Assembly: GCA_022376515.1 (NCBI GenBank)
Contig: WTXI01000002.1
Span: 558,001 to 622,000 of the forward strand
Length of the DNA stretch: 64,000 nt
Source: Lactifluus volemus
Taxonomy: Eukaryota; Basidiomycota; Agaricomycetes; Russulales; Russulaceae
Direction: 5' to 3'
A program made the position numbers and the translations under genes. The stretch's first letter is position 1. Every line of letters starts with the position of its first letter. The notes under the pieces are model-generated. The model was not told where the DNA came from. It saw nothing but the letters and a program-made list of their open reading frames with translations, and did no database searches. Shown in pieces: positions 47,037-58,726 of the stretch.

Positions 47037-48247
47037 CTACTCGTAGCGTGATGAATGTCGCTCTGAATACCCACGGTCGCGTTCTCGGTCCCGATCCCGA
47101 TGATCATCCCGAGTGGAACGATGCTCACTGCCCCGTCCAGTCGAACCACCGCTGCTAGGAACTGGTGGGGGCGCAGCTTGACCCTTACGTTTTTCTCTCT
47201 CCTCCCGGAACTTGGTCAACATGTTCCTCAGCTCGTGATAACCCAAATGCATCTAATCCCAGATATTGGTTTGAGCATATGAATATGACACTGTTCCCGA
47301 GGTCCTTACTTTGCCTCCAAAGTGGTCCGCCAATCGACGGTCAGAGTCCAGTACGGATAGATAGGCACCGCACACATCGCACACGCGCAATTTTTGGTGA
47401 CCGGATGCACCAGACGTATCTGTGAGTTGCTGGAGATCGCGCTGAATTTTTTATTTATAGTTAGCCTTAAAGCATTGGCACAGCAACCAACAACGCACCT
47501 CCTTTTCTGACTTCTCACTTTTTAGGGCTTCAATAGCTGCCATCTCCTTCATGGACTCTTCCACTTTACCCTGCTCGCCTGTACAAAGCTCAGCACTGAC
47601 GCATAACCGCGAAGCGAGGAGAGCGACATACCCAGTGCCTCAATCTTCTCCGTTCCACCCTGAATAGCCAGCTCAATTTCAGCGATCTCACGCATCTACG
47701 AAATGTCAAGGTTGATTGATATCAAGAGAAGAGACGCGTTACAATACCAGGTTGGTCGTTTTTGCGTTTTCTTCTGGCGTCTTTTCCAGCCTTCTCTGCG
47801 CAGTGCGAATACGGCGGTCGCACTCATCAACAAAGGCGAAGATATTGTTTTCGTACTCGGTCTGGAACTTGGCGAAAATTGGGTCGCTAGGGCTGGCCTC
47901 ACGCGCGGCGAGAAACTCTGTCTTCAATCGTTCGGTATGTGACTTTGGGCACGCTCCGAGATCCATTTTCTGGAACAAGAAGGGACCATCAGCAAAGCAC
48001 GGGATTAGAAGCCAATGAGAACGCACGGTATTAGTGAATAGGGTGTGCGGACAAGTTCCGCAGAGAAAGTTGCGACAAACTTTCTCATCTGACCAAACTA
48101 AGTTAACAGTCGCGATACCCATTGCTTCAGGACCCATCATTTGCTAGAAAAAAAAAAAGGAGTGACGCGTTGATATGTGAGAAGTGTTGTCACGGGCCAT
48201 ACGCGTACCTCCAACAGTTTGCGCTGCATCTCCGCGAGTCGACCCAT
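47037..48247 (-). CDS. LUC7: U1 snRNP-associated splicing factor LUC7
   Basis: About seven exons code for a protein of roughly 280 residues. The first exon is short (MGRLAEMQRKLLE) and is followed by QMMGPEA and DEKVCRNFLCGTCPHTLF, the CCCH-type first zinc finger of LUC7. Then KMDLGACPKSH, a coiled-coil middle, the second zinc finger LRVCDVCGAYLSV with DHFGGKMHLGYHELR, and a C-terminal Arg/Asp/Ser-rich tail (DDHRDRDRERDR) ending SSRYE. LUC7 stabilises 5' splice site recognition by U1 snRNP, and the RD/RS tail fits this. The start was chosen at 48245-48247 because the family begins with this short helix. All junctions keep the frame. Confidence 0.92.
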
Positions 48248-51200
48248 CTTTGTATAGTTAAAGACCACGGTGAAAGTAAAAGTCAAGTGGGAAAGTCAGA
48301 GCTCGCCAACCGTAGCAGACTAATGACGCTGTGCTTGTGAGTGAGCAAAGCAAGGAGACTTTGTTGGTATTTGGACTTGTGAGGCCATATTTCCTATTTG
48401 GTTAAATCAAATAGGCGCCGACACAACTCTCTGCTCATCTGGCTCAGGGGGAAACGGTTTCCCCAAATGGCCATCAGGATACGAATCAGGTGTAGCAACT
48501 AACCCACTTTGCAGTCTCTAACTTTACTCCACGCATCTACGATTAGTTTTACGGTATTGATTCGCCGTTCAGAGACGGGGCCGAGTCACGGGTTGTATCA
48601 CATGCCGTTACCAGATGGCGAGGAATAACAAATCAAAACACTTCGGGTGATTGGGCGATTGCAAAATCCTCATTAACCGCGGGTAATTCCGAAGGCCCCC
48701 GTCCACCCTTGACAACATTGCTAGAAAGAATACTTGTCACACGAGACAGGCGTGTTCATATCAAGCACGGCCATCATGCAACTTCTGCATTTTAGGAAGC
48801 GATTACATCCGCGAACTGCAAAACCGAGGCAGATACGCCACTGAAAATGGTCGGTATAGGAACCGTTTGTCCGAGGCTTCAATTCGTCTTGGCTTCAACC
48901 ACTAGATTGATTCCCGGGGAGAAGGTCGTTGAGCGGACCATGAAACAAAGAAAAAAAAAAGATTGCTGCCCATCATTCATCACAGCCTTTGGAAGAAAAT
49001 AATGGCGCTCGAGATGTCATCCCAACACCCTACGCTACGCTAATGGTCACAAAGCAAAGCCAGTGCGGTCAGTAAACGGGCCGCGGATGATCTTGGTGAG
49101 TTGTACCTTCCGACGTCTGACAATTTGGAGGAATATTGTCCAATTTGGGCAAAAGTCGGACACTAGGGTCCGTAGCTTCTCTTCTCTTCGCCGAGCAGTG
49201 CATCCGTTTCTCTCGGTGCTTCAATCCGCGTCAACTGGTACAGGTAAGAAGACAGCAACAAAATTAGCGGTCACTTTATCGAAGACCAGATGGTCCAACA
49301 CGCCGTTCTCCACACAGTGACTCTCCAGCGTGACCCAACCTTTTCAATTGAGATGAACGGTGACGTGAGAGGAAGTAGCGTTTCCAACGCATCGTCCCTT
49401 ATCAGAAAAACCAATCAAATAACTAATTGTAACACGTGACACACTTACTTGGCCGTTGATGAGGGTATTTGGAAAAGGTGCCGACATGCTGCCCGCGGCA
49501 ACAATTCCAACATACATAGCCCTCCATGGAACCAATCCCTTTACACGGAGCAGTGTCTATCCCAAGTCCCACTTATCTTGTTGACATGACAGACAGATGA
49601 GCCAAAGTCTGCTCTACGTGGATCAGTATCAGCACCATCTGCACCGCGTTCGTTAACAATCGAAGCATAGGCAGACGTTTACGCAACAAGACTTCTGAGG
49701 AACACTCCCGGGAAGTATGGTCTACGCCGCAAAGCCAGTTCCTTAGCTCTCTGACGCACCGAAACTCCAGTTTACGAGATCGCCATTGGAAATGCTGGGG
49801 AAAAAAGGCAAAGTCCGGAAGCACGGAGAACTTCCACTGAATGTCCGTTCTGGCGTACACGCCGCCTCTCCCTACGTTATTGATTGATGCCATCGACGTC
49901 TTCCCTCCGAGAAGGGGGACAAGCTAAGGAGAGGTCTGTGATGGGTCAGAAGAGCGCTAGGGGCAAACGTTGTCCATTCCCCCCGGTAAACTTCCATGCT
50001 ATGGAATCATTTTGGCTAAGAATAAGAACCTGTAGGGTAGCGCGGTGACAAAGGAGGGGATGAGTGTGATGGAACAACAGAGGGGTGGCAGCGGATGAAG
50101 ATCACCGTCGTGAGTTGCCGTCGTCCTCGGGAGACAGCGTCGGCGTGAGAAGCCATGGACTCGCGTGAGGAGAACGCCCGCAGAATCCGTGTATATTCCT
50201 AATGGGAGAGGCACGCCGTTATGGCATTGCTTTGGCTGTACGATTTATTTTTTCCAAGTGCCAACCAAGTACAGGGAGTGGAAGGATCGGCGCCATCTGC
50301 TCATCCTTTAATGGGTCGCAGGTGGACTGGTGATAACCCCCATGTTTAGGGTTGGGTCCCAGAGGCAGATAGTTGGATTGTACATGCGCTCAGAGCCCAG
50401 CAGAGCTAGAAGATTTTGAACCGATCAGACAGCCCCTGTAGTGCTTCGCTTCTGTGCATTAGCGACAGGCAGCGTGTGTCCAACACACGCCACCGAACAC
50501 GCCATGTACAATGTGTCCTATATACAATTCACGGTCCCGGGAAGGCGTACATTACCTCAAACACAACGTGCATTTTTTTTGACATTCGATCTACCGGCAC
50601 CGGCGAAAACACGCTGCTATAGGCTGGTTGTGTTGTGCAAACTCCAGCAAAATTTTAACTTGTGAACCGCGAATGCTGAGCTGTGCCGGCTGTGTCGGGA
50701 CCCACTCGTCTCGTGGGTCATCACACATTGAAATCTACTTCCAGCCGTGTCGGGACCAGAAGTTACACGTGTGCCATGGTGTGCAGCACACCAGATGCCA
50801 TCAGAATCAGCCTCGCCCTCTCAGTGAGGAGAAAGGGTTCAATTGCTATGTGATACCTGATAATGCAAACAGAGCCAAAGTTGGGACACTCTTTTTTCAG
50901 TATCATGTAATCGACTCGGACCGGAAGAAATAGAATACCACGAAGAATGAGATCACTGGTAGGGTTCTCGTCCGATAGTTGGATGAATGTTGCAACAATC
51001 AATGCGGAGGCGTTAGTGCCCATAGCTTCCTAAACAGGTGACCTAGGTAGATTTTTGGGCTTCTCCCCGCGTTCAAATGTGCCAGCAATCTTCGGACCAT
51101 GTAGGTACGAGGCCAAGATTAATCGAAGATTACCGCGAAGCACTGGCGGCCCTACAGACGGTATCGGGTTTCTTTTTTGGGGATCAGCGCGCAGTTATGA

Positions 51201-51591
51201 AAGGGCACTAGTGCAGAAGGAGAAACACGTATGCCGTACTGATGTCTTCACATCATCACCGTCTTGAGCACTGATGAATTCTGCACAATTACTAGAAATA
51301 TCTCGCACGGCGACTTCCGTCAAGAAGCAGCTCGCCCTTAATTGACGCCACTATTATCAAACAGTCTCCCGCCACCATCGCAGTATCTCGAACAACTGGG
51401 ACGAAAAAATCCAAGGCGTCATGTCATGATTTAGGATGAGGCCAATACAACGCCACTAATGGCTCAGTCAGGCACACTTCCATGTGACCAGTGAGCAAGC
51501 GTTGGGAAGCAAAGGAGATGAACCAAACTGTGGCAGAGCGTCATTGGTCGAAGCCGAGAAGCACTAGAATGTGATGGCCAGAAGGTGAAAC
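48248..51591. other. 3.3-kb stretch without a supported gene
   Basis: Frames up to 106 codons are present (for example minus-strand 49573-49893), but none has a recognisable domain or a believable exon chain. No repeats or mobile-element motifs were recognised. It could hold a fast-evolving or non-coding gene. Confidence 0.35.
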
Positions 51592-52612
51592 CTAGCAGAA
51601 TCGGTCACTGTATAGAGAGTACATTCAGTTGACCATTTGAGGTGATGATTCATAAGATGCTGCGAACCTCTTCAATTTCGAGCGGCGATCGAGAAGAGTT
51701 TCTGCAAGACGACCTTCATTGCGTGCGCGTTTAAGCTTTGGATATGAGTGTCAGCAGCATGCACATAGATGATTGCGATCGGATCTCTCACTTCTCTTTT
51801 ATCGCCATTAGATACAACAGACCTTCCGGCGCCCCAGGCTTGGTGTATCGCGCTGCAAGACAGGTCGAGATAAGCTTGGAAGATATCGAGTCGAGAAACC
51901 CACTTGGTACTCTTTTCGTCTATCGACGGTAGGTCTAGTACTCCACCCTTCTTCCTCTCCTCTTCATGGGCCTCCTGTTTGTACTTGTTCTGAATTTTGA
52001 CGTAGAACCTCTCCTGAAATCCCACATTGTCGCTGTCGCCACGAAGCGCTAGCTGCCCGCCAGCCACTTCATCGATGCTGAGGTATTTCTCGTAGACGTT
52101 CATAAATGAACCATGCCGTCTTCAAGGACGACAGGCGTCCATTCCTCCTGAGGGCCACGGGCCTCGCGGTCAGCCGTGACAAGTCCGTGCTTGTCGCATG
52201 AGAGGAACTTGCCCTCTCCGGTACCTGTACGCAAGTTGATGGTGCTCGCCCCAGCAACACGGGTAGTAACCCAGACTTGCGAGACCTCAGAGGGTGTCCG
52301 CTCAAGAACGCTTCCACCATCCTCGATCTTCTCGAGTGGGTGCAAAGCAATACGGTTACGCGTTGCATCGAAGGAGATGCAGATGGATAAAGGGTCGGAT
52401 GGATGGAAAATGAATGTCGGCCCCCGTATTTCGGTGGCCTGATCAGGGTGTACCCACAGTTCAGGACTCACATCGACCTGACTAGCGTGTCGTCGGCGGC
52501 GGGACGAACTTGTACCTTCGACATTGTCGTCATCGTCATGTCTGCGCTTTTTTTTGGACTTTTCTCCTTTGAATTTGAGCCTCAGACTTTTTGGTGCTTT
52601 TATATCTGCCAT
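51592..52612 (-). CDS. FRG1: FRG1-family actin-bundling/RNA-processing protein
   Basis: The start at 52610-52612 gives MADIKAPKSLRLKFKGEKS, with a KKKRR patch as in FRG1 proteins. The beta-trefoil (fascin-like) fold follows, with GEGKFLSCDKHGLVTADREA and GPQEEWTPVVLEDG. The C-terminal half has FMNVYEKYLSIDEVAGGQLA, ERFYVKIQNKYK, QAWGAGRSVVS and the terminal KRARNEGRLAETLLDRRSKL motif. The last intron (donor gttcgc, acceptor ctatacag) leads to SDRFC and a TAG at 51592-51594, matching the usual FRG1 ending. One base is missing in the AAA run 52104-52106 (minus-strand TTT). As read, the frame stops right after GMVHL. FRG1 proteins act in nuclear RNA processing and bind actin. The gene is divergent from RPL26. 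Confidence 0.88.
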
Positions 52613-52761
52613 GGCCCGAGTGTTCAATAGATGGTGAGTGAGTGAGCTGAGCAAGGTCGTGAAACTGGAAAGTAGCACGTGACTATACCCAAAATAGGGA
52701 TTCTAACCTTTTCTGAACCCAATTTTCCGCCGTCGCCGTCAACAACGTCCTCAAGATCAAT
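52613..52761. promoter_or_regulatory. 149-bp divergent promoter of FRG1 and RPL26
   Basis: The two start codons face away from each other 149 bp apart, so the region must serve both genes. No specific element is identified. Confidence 0.45.
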
Positions 52762-53486
52762 ATGAAGCTCAACCCTGGTTAGTTCTTGCCGTTTTTTTGC
52801 TATGAATATTCTTTTTGCATGTTATGACGGAGCTTATATGCGCGTGACGCTGCTTAAATGAGGTGGATTGACCGTTTGCGCCTCAGATGTGGTCTTGATA
52901 CCTTGGATGAGGGTGCTGATTCTCCACTTCCACAGATGTCTCTTCCTCCCGCCGCAAGTCACGCAAGCACCACTTCTCTGCTCCCTCCTCTGTCCGCCGT
53001 AAAATTATGTCGTCGTCGCTATCGAAGGAGTTGCGCAACAAGTACCACGTACGACAACGCCCTGTTAGCTTCGCCTCCTCACGCTGATAAGTCTCCGTGA
53101 TAGGCACGGTCACTCCCTGTCAGGAAAGATGATGAAGTACGAATTGTCCGAGGGAAATACAAGGGCCGCGATGGCAAGGTCACGCAGGTGTACCGTAAGA
53201 AGTGGGTGATTCATGTAGACCGTATCCAACGGGACAAGGCGAATGGTACGAGTGTGCCCATTGGCATTCATCCCAGCAACGTTGTTATTGTCAGCGTCAA
53301 GCTGGACAAGGACCGGTGAGTGTATTCGATTTCGTACCCCCGACGTTCAGTCATCTCGGTCCATAGACGGGCTATCCTTGATAGGAAGGATCGCTCCAAG
53401 ACAGCGCAATCATCGGACGATATTGTTGTTGATGTGAGTGTTTAGGAGTTTGTCTAATACAGTCCGGCTGACATTTCCTGCAGTGA
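52762..53486 (+). CDS. RPL26: 60S ribosomal protein L26 (uL24)
   Basis: Exons 52762-52777, 52936-53068, 53124-53315, 53367-53433 and a last exon that supplies only the TGA (53484-53486) give 136 residues, the usual length. The protein reads MKLNP, then [33 protein letters not shown], the KOW-containing [38 protein letters not shown] and [18 protein letters not shown]. The first intron is 158 nt, long for this window but common for ribosomal protein genes. The second intron (53069-53123) has no GT donor: the only junction that keeps the conserved VRxxPxRKDDEV region leaves CT at its 5' end. A 9-bp near-direct repeat (CCCTGTTAG and CCCTGTCAG) marks its two ends. Confidence 0.9.
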
Positions 53487-53676
53487 TGGATCCGTGGACG
53501 GTCGCTTTGTTTCATGTCTTCTCTCACAAAAGCATCCCCATGTACCTATGTGCCCACATGATATGCTCATGCCCAGGTCATTTGGGAATAAAGTACATCA
53601 TCATTCTCAGTGGCAATTGATTGTAGCGTGAATGGTAGCGTGAACCAGGTCGAGTCAGAATGGGCGAAGAGTACAC

Positions 53677-54684
53677 TTAAAAAATAATATCGTCATCCTT
53701 GCTACTGAGAAGGTCAACAGTCATTTCGTCGTCCTCGGCAGATATCTCAGCAGATGACACCACAGGAGCTGCAGCATCTGGCTCGAGTCCCTGCGCTGCA
53801 ATCTCCGCCTTTCGCTTGGCTTCCTTTGCTTCTGCAGCCTCAGCATCACGTTTCTTCTTCCCTTGCACCTTTTTTAATCTACCATTGGCACGCTCAGCGT
53901 TCATCAAGCTTATGTGAGGCGGACAGACGCACCGGAAAAACTCCTCTCGGTCCATCTCGTCAAGCTCGCTTATGATGTATTTGATAGTATTATCGAGCCG
54001 GGGGATTACAACATGTTCAATGGCATTCACACGACGATTTGTCGCACGGATGACCTCATCAAGGATCATGAATGCTGTCTGGAGCGATGCGAGTTCAACG
54101 AGCGTCTCAACTGCCTTGGCGTACACTTCTTTTGATCGCAACACTTGCTGGCCACCTCGGCCAAGACCCGTCAGATTGAAGTCTGAGTTAAAATAATAGT
54201 CAGGAACGGAAGAGAGAGAGAAATGGATGGGAAGCGAGTAACCAGTGCCAGGAACGCGGTCGACCTCAAAGGCGGGCAATACGACGCCAGAGACATTCTC
54301 TTGTTTCGCCCTGACTTTGAAAGAAGCTGACTTGGCCTGCTCCTGTACAAGATAGGCGATATCGCCTGTGGCGTAGGTGACCTCGGCGAGGGAGAACGAA
54401 GCGAGCTGCATCACGCGGCCCATCTTTCGTTTCGCCTTCATATCCGGCATCCACGGAATGAGAAAGGCAATCAGTCAGTCAGTCAGTCGTAGTAATAGGA
54501 GGGGGGGAGGAGTAGAGCGCACCTCGTCAACTTTACGCAGTATGGCACGGAATCGCGTCGTCAATGCGTCGCGCTTTTTGGCGAGCAGCGAGTGACCAGT
54601 CTGTGCGCCTTTGAGACGAGTTTTGGTGTTGGTGAGCGCCATTCTCGTAGGAAAGATCGATTCTCGTGGGCCAGTGCCAGACAT
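53677..54684 (-). CDS. VMA8: V-type proton ATPase subunit D
   Basis: Three exons encode about 275 residues, starting [20 protein letters not shown]. Family motifs are [55 protein letters not shown] and [19 protein letters not shown], then [16 protein letters not shown]. Subunit D forms the central rotor stalk of the V1 sector, linking ATP hydrolysis to proton pumping in vacuoles and other acidic compartments. The C terminus has a basic then acidic tail (to DDDIIF). The first intron contains a GACT microsatellite (near 54474-54486). The second intron is a multiple of three nt and open, so retained-intron transcripts would keep the frame. Confidence 0.92.
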
Positions 54685-54853
54685 GACGATGGTTCGTGAA
54701 AGCTTGCGTAGGGCGCGCGATCTAATTCGCTGTACTGATGGTAGGAAGCAGGATAGTTATGAATCCGGTCGGTCCGAGTTTTCCACCGTCACAAAAACGA
54801 GAGGTATGTACGATAAAAAGTAGGAACAAAGTACAAAACTAAGTTCGCATAGA

Positions 54854-56154
54854 CTACGCGATGGTGTACATTCCGTAATTCTTCTCCGGGTCAAACACCT
54901 AAGACCAACATCCCGAGATTGATCATGTGTCGCGAATTGTCAGCGAATGGATATCTGTGTAAATTCAGGAAACTAACCTCCCATCGAGAAGCTGGAAATA
55001 TGTGTTTGTTACGCTGATACCAACTACGCTCTACAACCTTGCCTGCGTGGGACTCATCCTTTTCTTTGGTGGCATCAGCAAGCAATCGGACGTCGTCGTG
55101 AACGTCAAAATTGAATAACGGCCCCGACTTGCCGCGCGCCTTGTTGATGATAAAGTCATAGAACGTGTAATGCTAATAAAAGAGGATGAGCTATATGCCA
55201 TAGCGCATATACGCCGTACTTACATGCGGTATAATGAGATCCTCCTACGGGTCGTAGGAAAGTAAGCAAGGGAAGACAAGCCAGGTCCACTGAATATACC
55301 AACCTTAATGTACATCAGATTGTCGACGTTAACCCCTCTGAGTTCTGGGAATTGATGCCGACACTTTTCCAAGAAGCTTGCAATATCATCGCTCTTCTTG
55401 CACTGCACACGGACTGAGCAACTCTCTGGTCATCAAGGGCAAGGATGGATCGACTCACCACGACACTCTTACGGTGGCCGCTTCCATCCCAGTAGGAGTA
55501 TGTGATTTCGATCTCCTCCTTTTTCATCTCTTCCTGCCGCTTCAACCACTCCTGCCGCAACTCCTCCCGTTGGCGGCGCTCGGCATCCTCGCGTTCTCTG
55601 TCAGGCAGGAAGGACGTATCCACAGTGGGGTTCTTCCTGAATTTCTTACGTTGCTGCTGATTCTCAGCACTCTCACCACCGTTGGGGGTAGCGGACCCAG
55701 ATGTATGATCTGCACCGTCGCCTTCGTCATCGAGGGCAAAGGAGAGAGTGGCCTTGGCAGCCTTCTTCCTTTTCTTCACCTTCTTCTGCTCTTCCCTAAA
55801 AAAATTCTCCACATAAAGTGAGTCACCCATATAATGTACATAGAATGGATATCCTTGAGTTTGGAGCAATAAGACTTACTTGAGCTCATCTGTACGCGCC
55901 GCTTCTCGCGCTTTGGCCTCTTCCAACTCTTTACGTTTCTGTTGAAAGTCTTCCAACCTGACAAGGCCCACAGTACTGTTCTTGAGGGAATCCTCCATCG
56001 AGTCATTCTGTCCGACAAAACGATGCGCTGAAGGTCGGGCTTTTTCTGTCTCATTGATGAGCTGCTGCTTTTGGCGTTCGTACTCTTCACGGGCTTGAGT
56101 GCGCTGCTTGACAAGGGCATCTTCGCGACGCCCCTCGGCCATATTATTCGACAT
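54854..56154 (-). CDS. XAP5: XAP5 family protein (FAM50/XCT-like)
   Basis: The start at 56152-56154 gives [20 protein letters not shown], followed by a helical segment with [20 protein letters not shown], a basic [20 protein letters not shown] stretch and [20 protein letters not shown]. Then [20 protein letters not shown], the [20 protein letters not shown] motif, [20 protein letters not shown], and the C-terminal [19 protein letters not shown] and KNYGMYTIA. These are the hallmarks of the XAP5 domain. Family members are nuclear proteins linked to splicing, small RNA maturation and, in plants, light and clock regulation. The fungal role is not established. The gene has about six exons with GT-AG introns and all frames are open. 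It is the upstream neighbour of the inverted gatA copy. Confidence 0.9.
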
Positions 56155-56373
56155 GATAGTTTTTGGGTTAAACGAGTTAAAAACAACGTAAAGCGTCTCG
56201 GTCGTCCGGGTGTGGGCGTGCAACAAAAAGGGACCTGAGTTTGAATTTCGGGATTAGTGCACGCATGTGACCTTGTACAGGAAGCTACAGGGAACCACTT
56301 TCTAACAGCCCCATGACCCCTTACGAGTACCTTACCTTAGTTTTCTTTTAACGTGACTGCTGACACGTGCTTT

Positions 56374-56865
56374 CTCGACAACTACTTTTGCGTTTGTGCC
56401 AGCGTATCCGCGACAACTTTATGTGCGTCTTGCGCACCCCGACCCACTCGCCCAATCGGTGTCTTCACCGAATCTGGATGGCGTCCACGTCGTCTTGCAT
56501 CCGTCCGCTGTGCACACTGCGCCACACTTGGATGATGAGCAAGACGGATTGGATGCGTATACGCAGGATGTTCTCACCGTACCGGCGTCGCTCGCAGGCC
56601 TGCCGGCTCTGAGCGTGCCGATGGCGGTGGGCGTAGAGGGAGATGGCTGGCCACTTGGTGTGAGCGCCGTGGGGCAGTGAGGATGTGAAAGGTGGTCTTA
56701 GCCGTTGGAGGGGTGATCGAAGGTATTGAGAGGCATATAGCGGCCACACACAGAGCATATAATATATTAGACTAGAAATACAACGGTAGCTTATGAACAG
56801 CAGTAATTGAGTGAAGAATGCTCAGGCTTGAGTATACATATACAGTATCAATGTTGTGGATGCAA
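56374..56865 (+). pseudogene. Inverted copy of the gatA 3' end
   Basis: This stretch is a reverse-complement copy of 58605-59107, which contains the last exon of GatA and its 3' flank. It reads as [13 protein letters not shown] and then, in another frame, [20 protein letters not shown] and [21 protein letters not shown] missing base in a C run separates the two frames. A GTGGGGCAGTGAGGATG change introduces an early stop, and the upstream exons of GatA are absent. The similarity continues past the old stop codon into the flank, up to the TGGATGCAA motif at 56865. It is a dead fragment. Confidence 0.85.
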
Positions 56866-56879
56866 AGTGGGAGTATTCT

Positions 56880-58179
56880 CTAAGCTACGCAAAATGGATT
56901 TGAAGATTTCACAGAATCATTGTCTGAAATGGCTCTCCTCCACTCCTCCACTTTCATTCGACTGATATCCCGTTCTCTCAATTGCACCTCATCCTGTTTC
57001 TGTTGAGCTCTCACTAGCACCTCTCGAGGAGTCATTCGCTGCTGAATCATCAAGGAAAGTTCCAACACATCATCCATTGCATCAAGATATTCCTTGGATG
57101 GCAGAGAGTAGGTGGGATCTTTGGATTCATGATCACTACTGGTATCATCAGCGGGACTCCGCCTTGATACCGGCTCGTAGTGGTCCTTGAAATATGACAC
57201 CAGTTTTTCATGGGCATTCTTATCACTTCTCCAATGTCGATATGCAACAATGCCATAGATGAAGTCAAGGATTACCACAGGTGGAAATGTGTCTGCTGTG
57301 CCAATGAGGTAGGCATCGTGATCACGGCATGGTGGCAAACGGCCTGAATCTGGGGCTATGTGTTGCATGGTGATGCGATACGGCAACTCTGGAAACACCA
57401 TGACACCCTCTGTTGGAATATCCTGAGGACTAAGCAGAGCATTTGGGGTCTAGGAATCATGAAAAGTTATTCTCTTTAAGCACATTTTGTTACGTACTCT
57501 TAGAAAGGCTATGTTGCTGACACTAAGTTTGGCGTGTAGATCCTTCCTTAACAGCATACCATTTCGTACATCATCGATATCAGATATCTCAATCTCCTGT
57601 GGGTAGAGATGACGGCGGGATTGCACAACTTGCTTGATATACTAAAAACACAGATTAGGACAGAGACTACATAATCCAGCAGGTAGTGAACCCACAGCGT
57701 CGCCTTTGCACTTTGGAATAAGGTGGGCGGCATCACATATATCGGCTTTCTCTCCCGTTACAACACAGCATTGATCCCGATTCATAATGCGTGTACGAAA
57801 GTCCGTGGCGCGGACCGTTCTCGCAGTCGATGTGATACGTTCATCGAATCCATTGTAGTCGATAAAGTTAGGAGACATGCCTGTGAGACATTTTGACGGC
57901 TGATGAGTCAAAAGGACGATATTTTCACACATTCGTACCTTCGAGAAAGCGATAGTAGTAAGATTGACAAATTTTTGGGAATGTAGTGTCATCGTCAACA
58001 GCAGTTCCTCCAGGCGTTGCAGAGAGCACTCCGTGTGCACCACAAATGGAGAACATGACAAATTTCAGCCATTTGTGTGGGAAATAGGAAAGTCTCTCGA
58101 CATCTCTTGTTGGGATAGAGAGGAAGAGGGTTTGAGCGGTGCCGTCATCGAGAGAGATATGGACTTCAGATTGTTCCAT
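56880..58179 (-). CDS. HNH endonuclease domain protein (HNH_2 type)
   Basis: Four exons code for about 370 residues. The start at 58177-58179 gives MEQSEVHISLDDGTAQTLFL. The central part carries the HNH core: RIMNRDQCCVVTGEKADICD with AAHLIPKCKGD, where the first His follows DAA and two cysteines precede it as in the HNH_2 family. Then RNGMLLRKDLHAKLSVSNIA follows, which supplies the N-G-x-x-L-x-x-x-x-H part of the site. The rest contains a membrane-neutral beta region and a long C-terminal helix (QQKQDEVQLRERDISRMKVE). Such genes occur in many copies in Agaricomycete genomes and their biological role is not known. Introns have GT-AG ends and all frames are open. The stop lies 14 bp from the inverted repeat arm. 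Confidence 0.85.
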
Positions 58180-58604
58180 TTTTCAGGTCAGATACCAAGT
58201 ACAAGTTACCCCTCCAAGCGCAACTGGGTCCAAATGTATGACATGACGTATTAAGGGTGGCACGTGGCATAGTGCCACAGTTAGTGCCCGGGCCGGCCCC
58301 ATCATTCGCTGCACCCGACTCGTCAGCAACAGCAGCTCCTCGACAACGACGAGCAGACCGCTGCCGCCCGCAGCACCCTCCGACTGTGGTCGCACTGCAT
58401 GCCCGAGGTTTCCTGCCAGCGCGACGTGAACGCGCAGCGTACTTACGTGTCGGAATGATGACAAGACCGCCCGCCATAACGCAGGGTCGACCTGAGGACC
58501 TCGTCGTATTCGCGCCGCTCCTCGGCATTTCGCTTGGGTAGTGGTGGAACCATAGCGTAAGGTCTTCAACAGGCAGCAGCGCGCTTCCCAACGCGCTGTA
58601 AAAC
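58180..58604. other. GC-rich stretch upstream of the HNH gene
   Basis: The part from about 58257 to 58550 is clearly GC-richer than its neighbours. It carries open frames on both strands without a recognisable domain. It may be the promoter of the HNH gene or inserted sequence. Confidence 0.4.
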
Positions 58605-58726
58605 TTGCATCCACAACATTGATACTGTATATGTATACTCAAGAACATTCTTCACTCAATTACTGCTGTTCATAAGCTACCTTTGTATTTCTAGTATAAT
58701 ATATTATACGCTCTGTGGTGTCGCAG

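Larger units (their letters stand above)
56866..58604. repeat. Spacer flanked by gatA-derived inverted repeats
   Basis: The arms are 56374-56865 and 58605-59107 (about 490-500 bp, in opposite orientation, roughly nine bases in ten identical by eye). The 1.74-kb spacer holds the HNH gene (56880-58179) and a GC-rich stretch. No terminal motif of a known transposon family is seen at the arm ends. Confidence 0.75.

Noticed and set aside
49573..49893. 106-codon minus-strand frame in the 3.3-kb gap
   Set aside because: No domain, no splice partners and no promoter features. Length alone is not convincing in this base composition.
58257..58541. GC-rich 94-codon plus-strand frame next to the HNH gene
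   Set aside because: Frames on both strands are open because of GC-rich composition, and none resembles a known protein.
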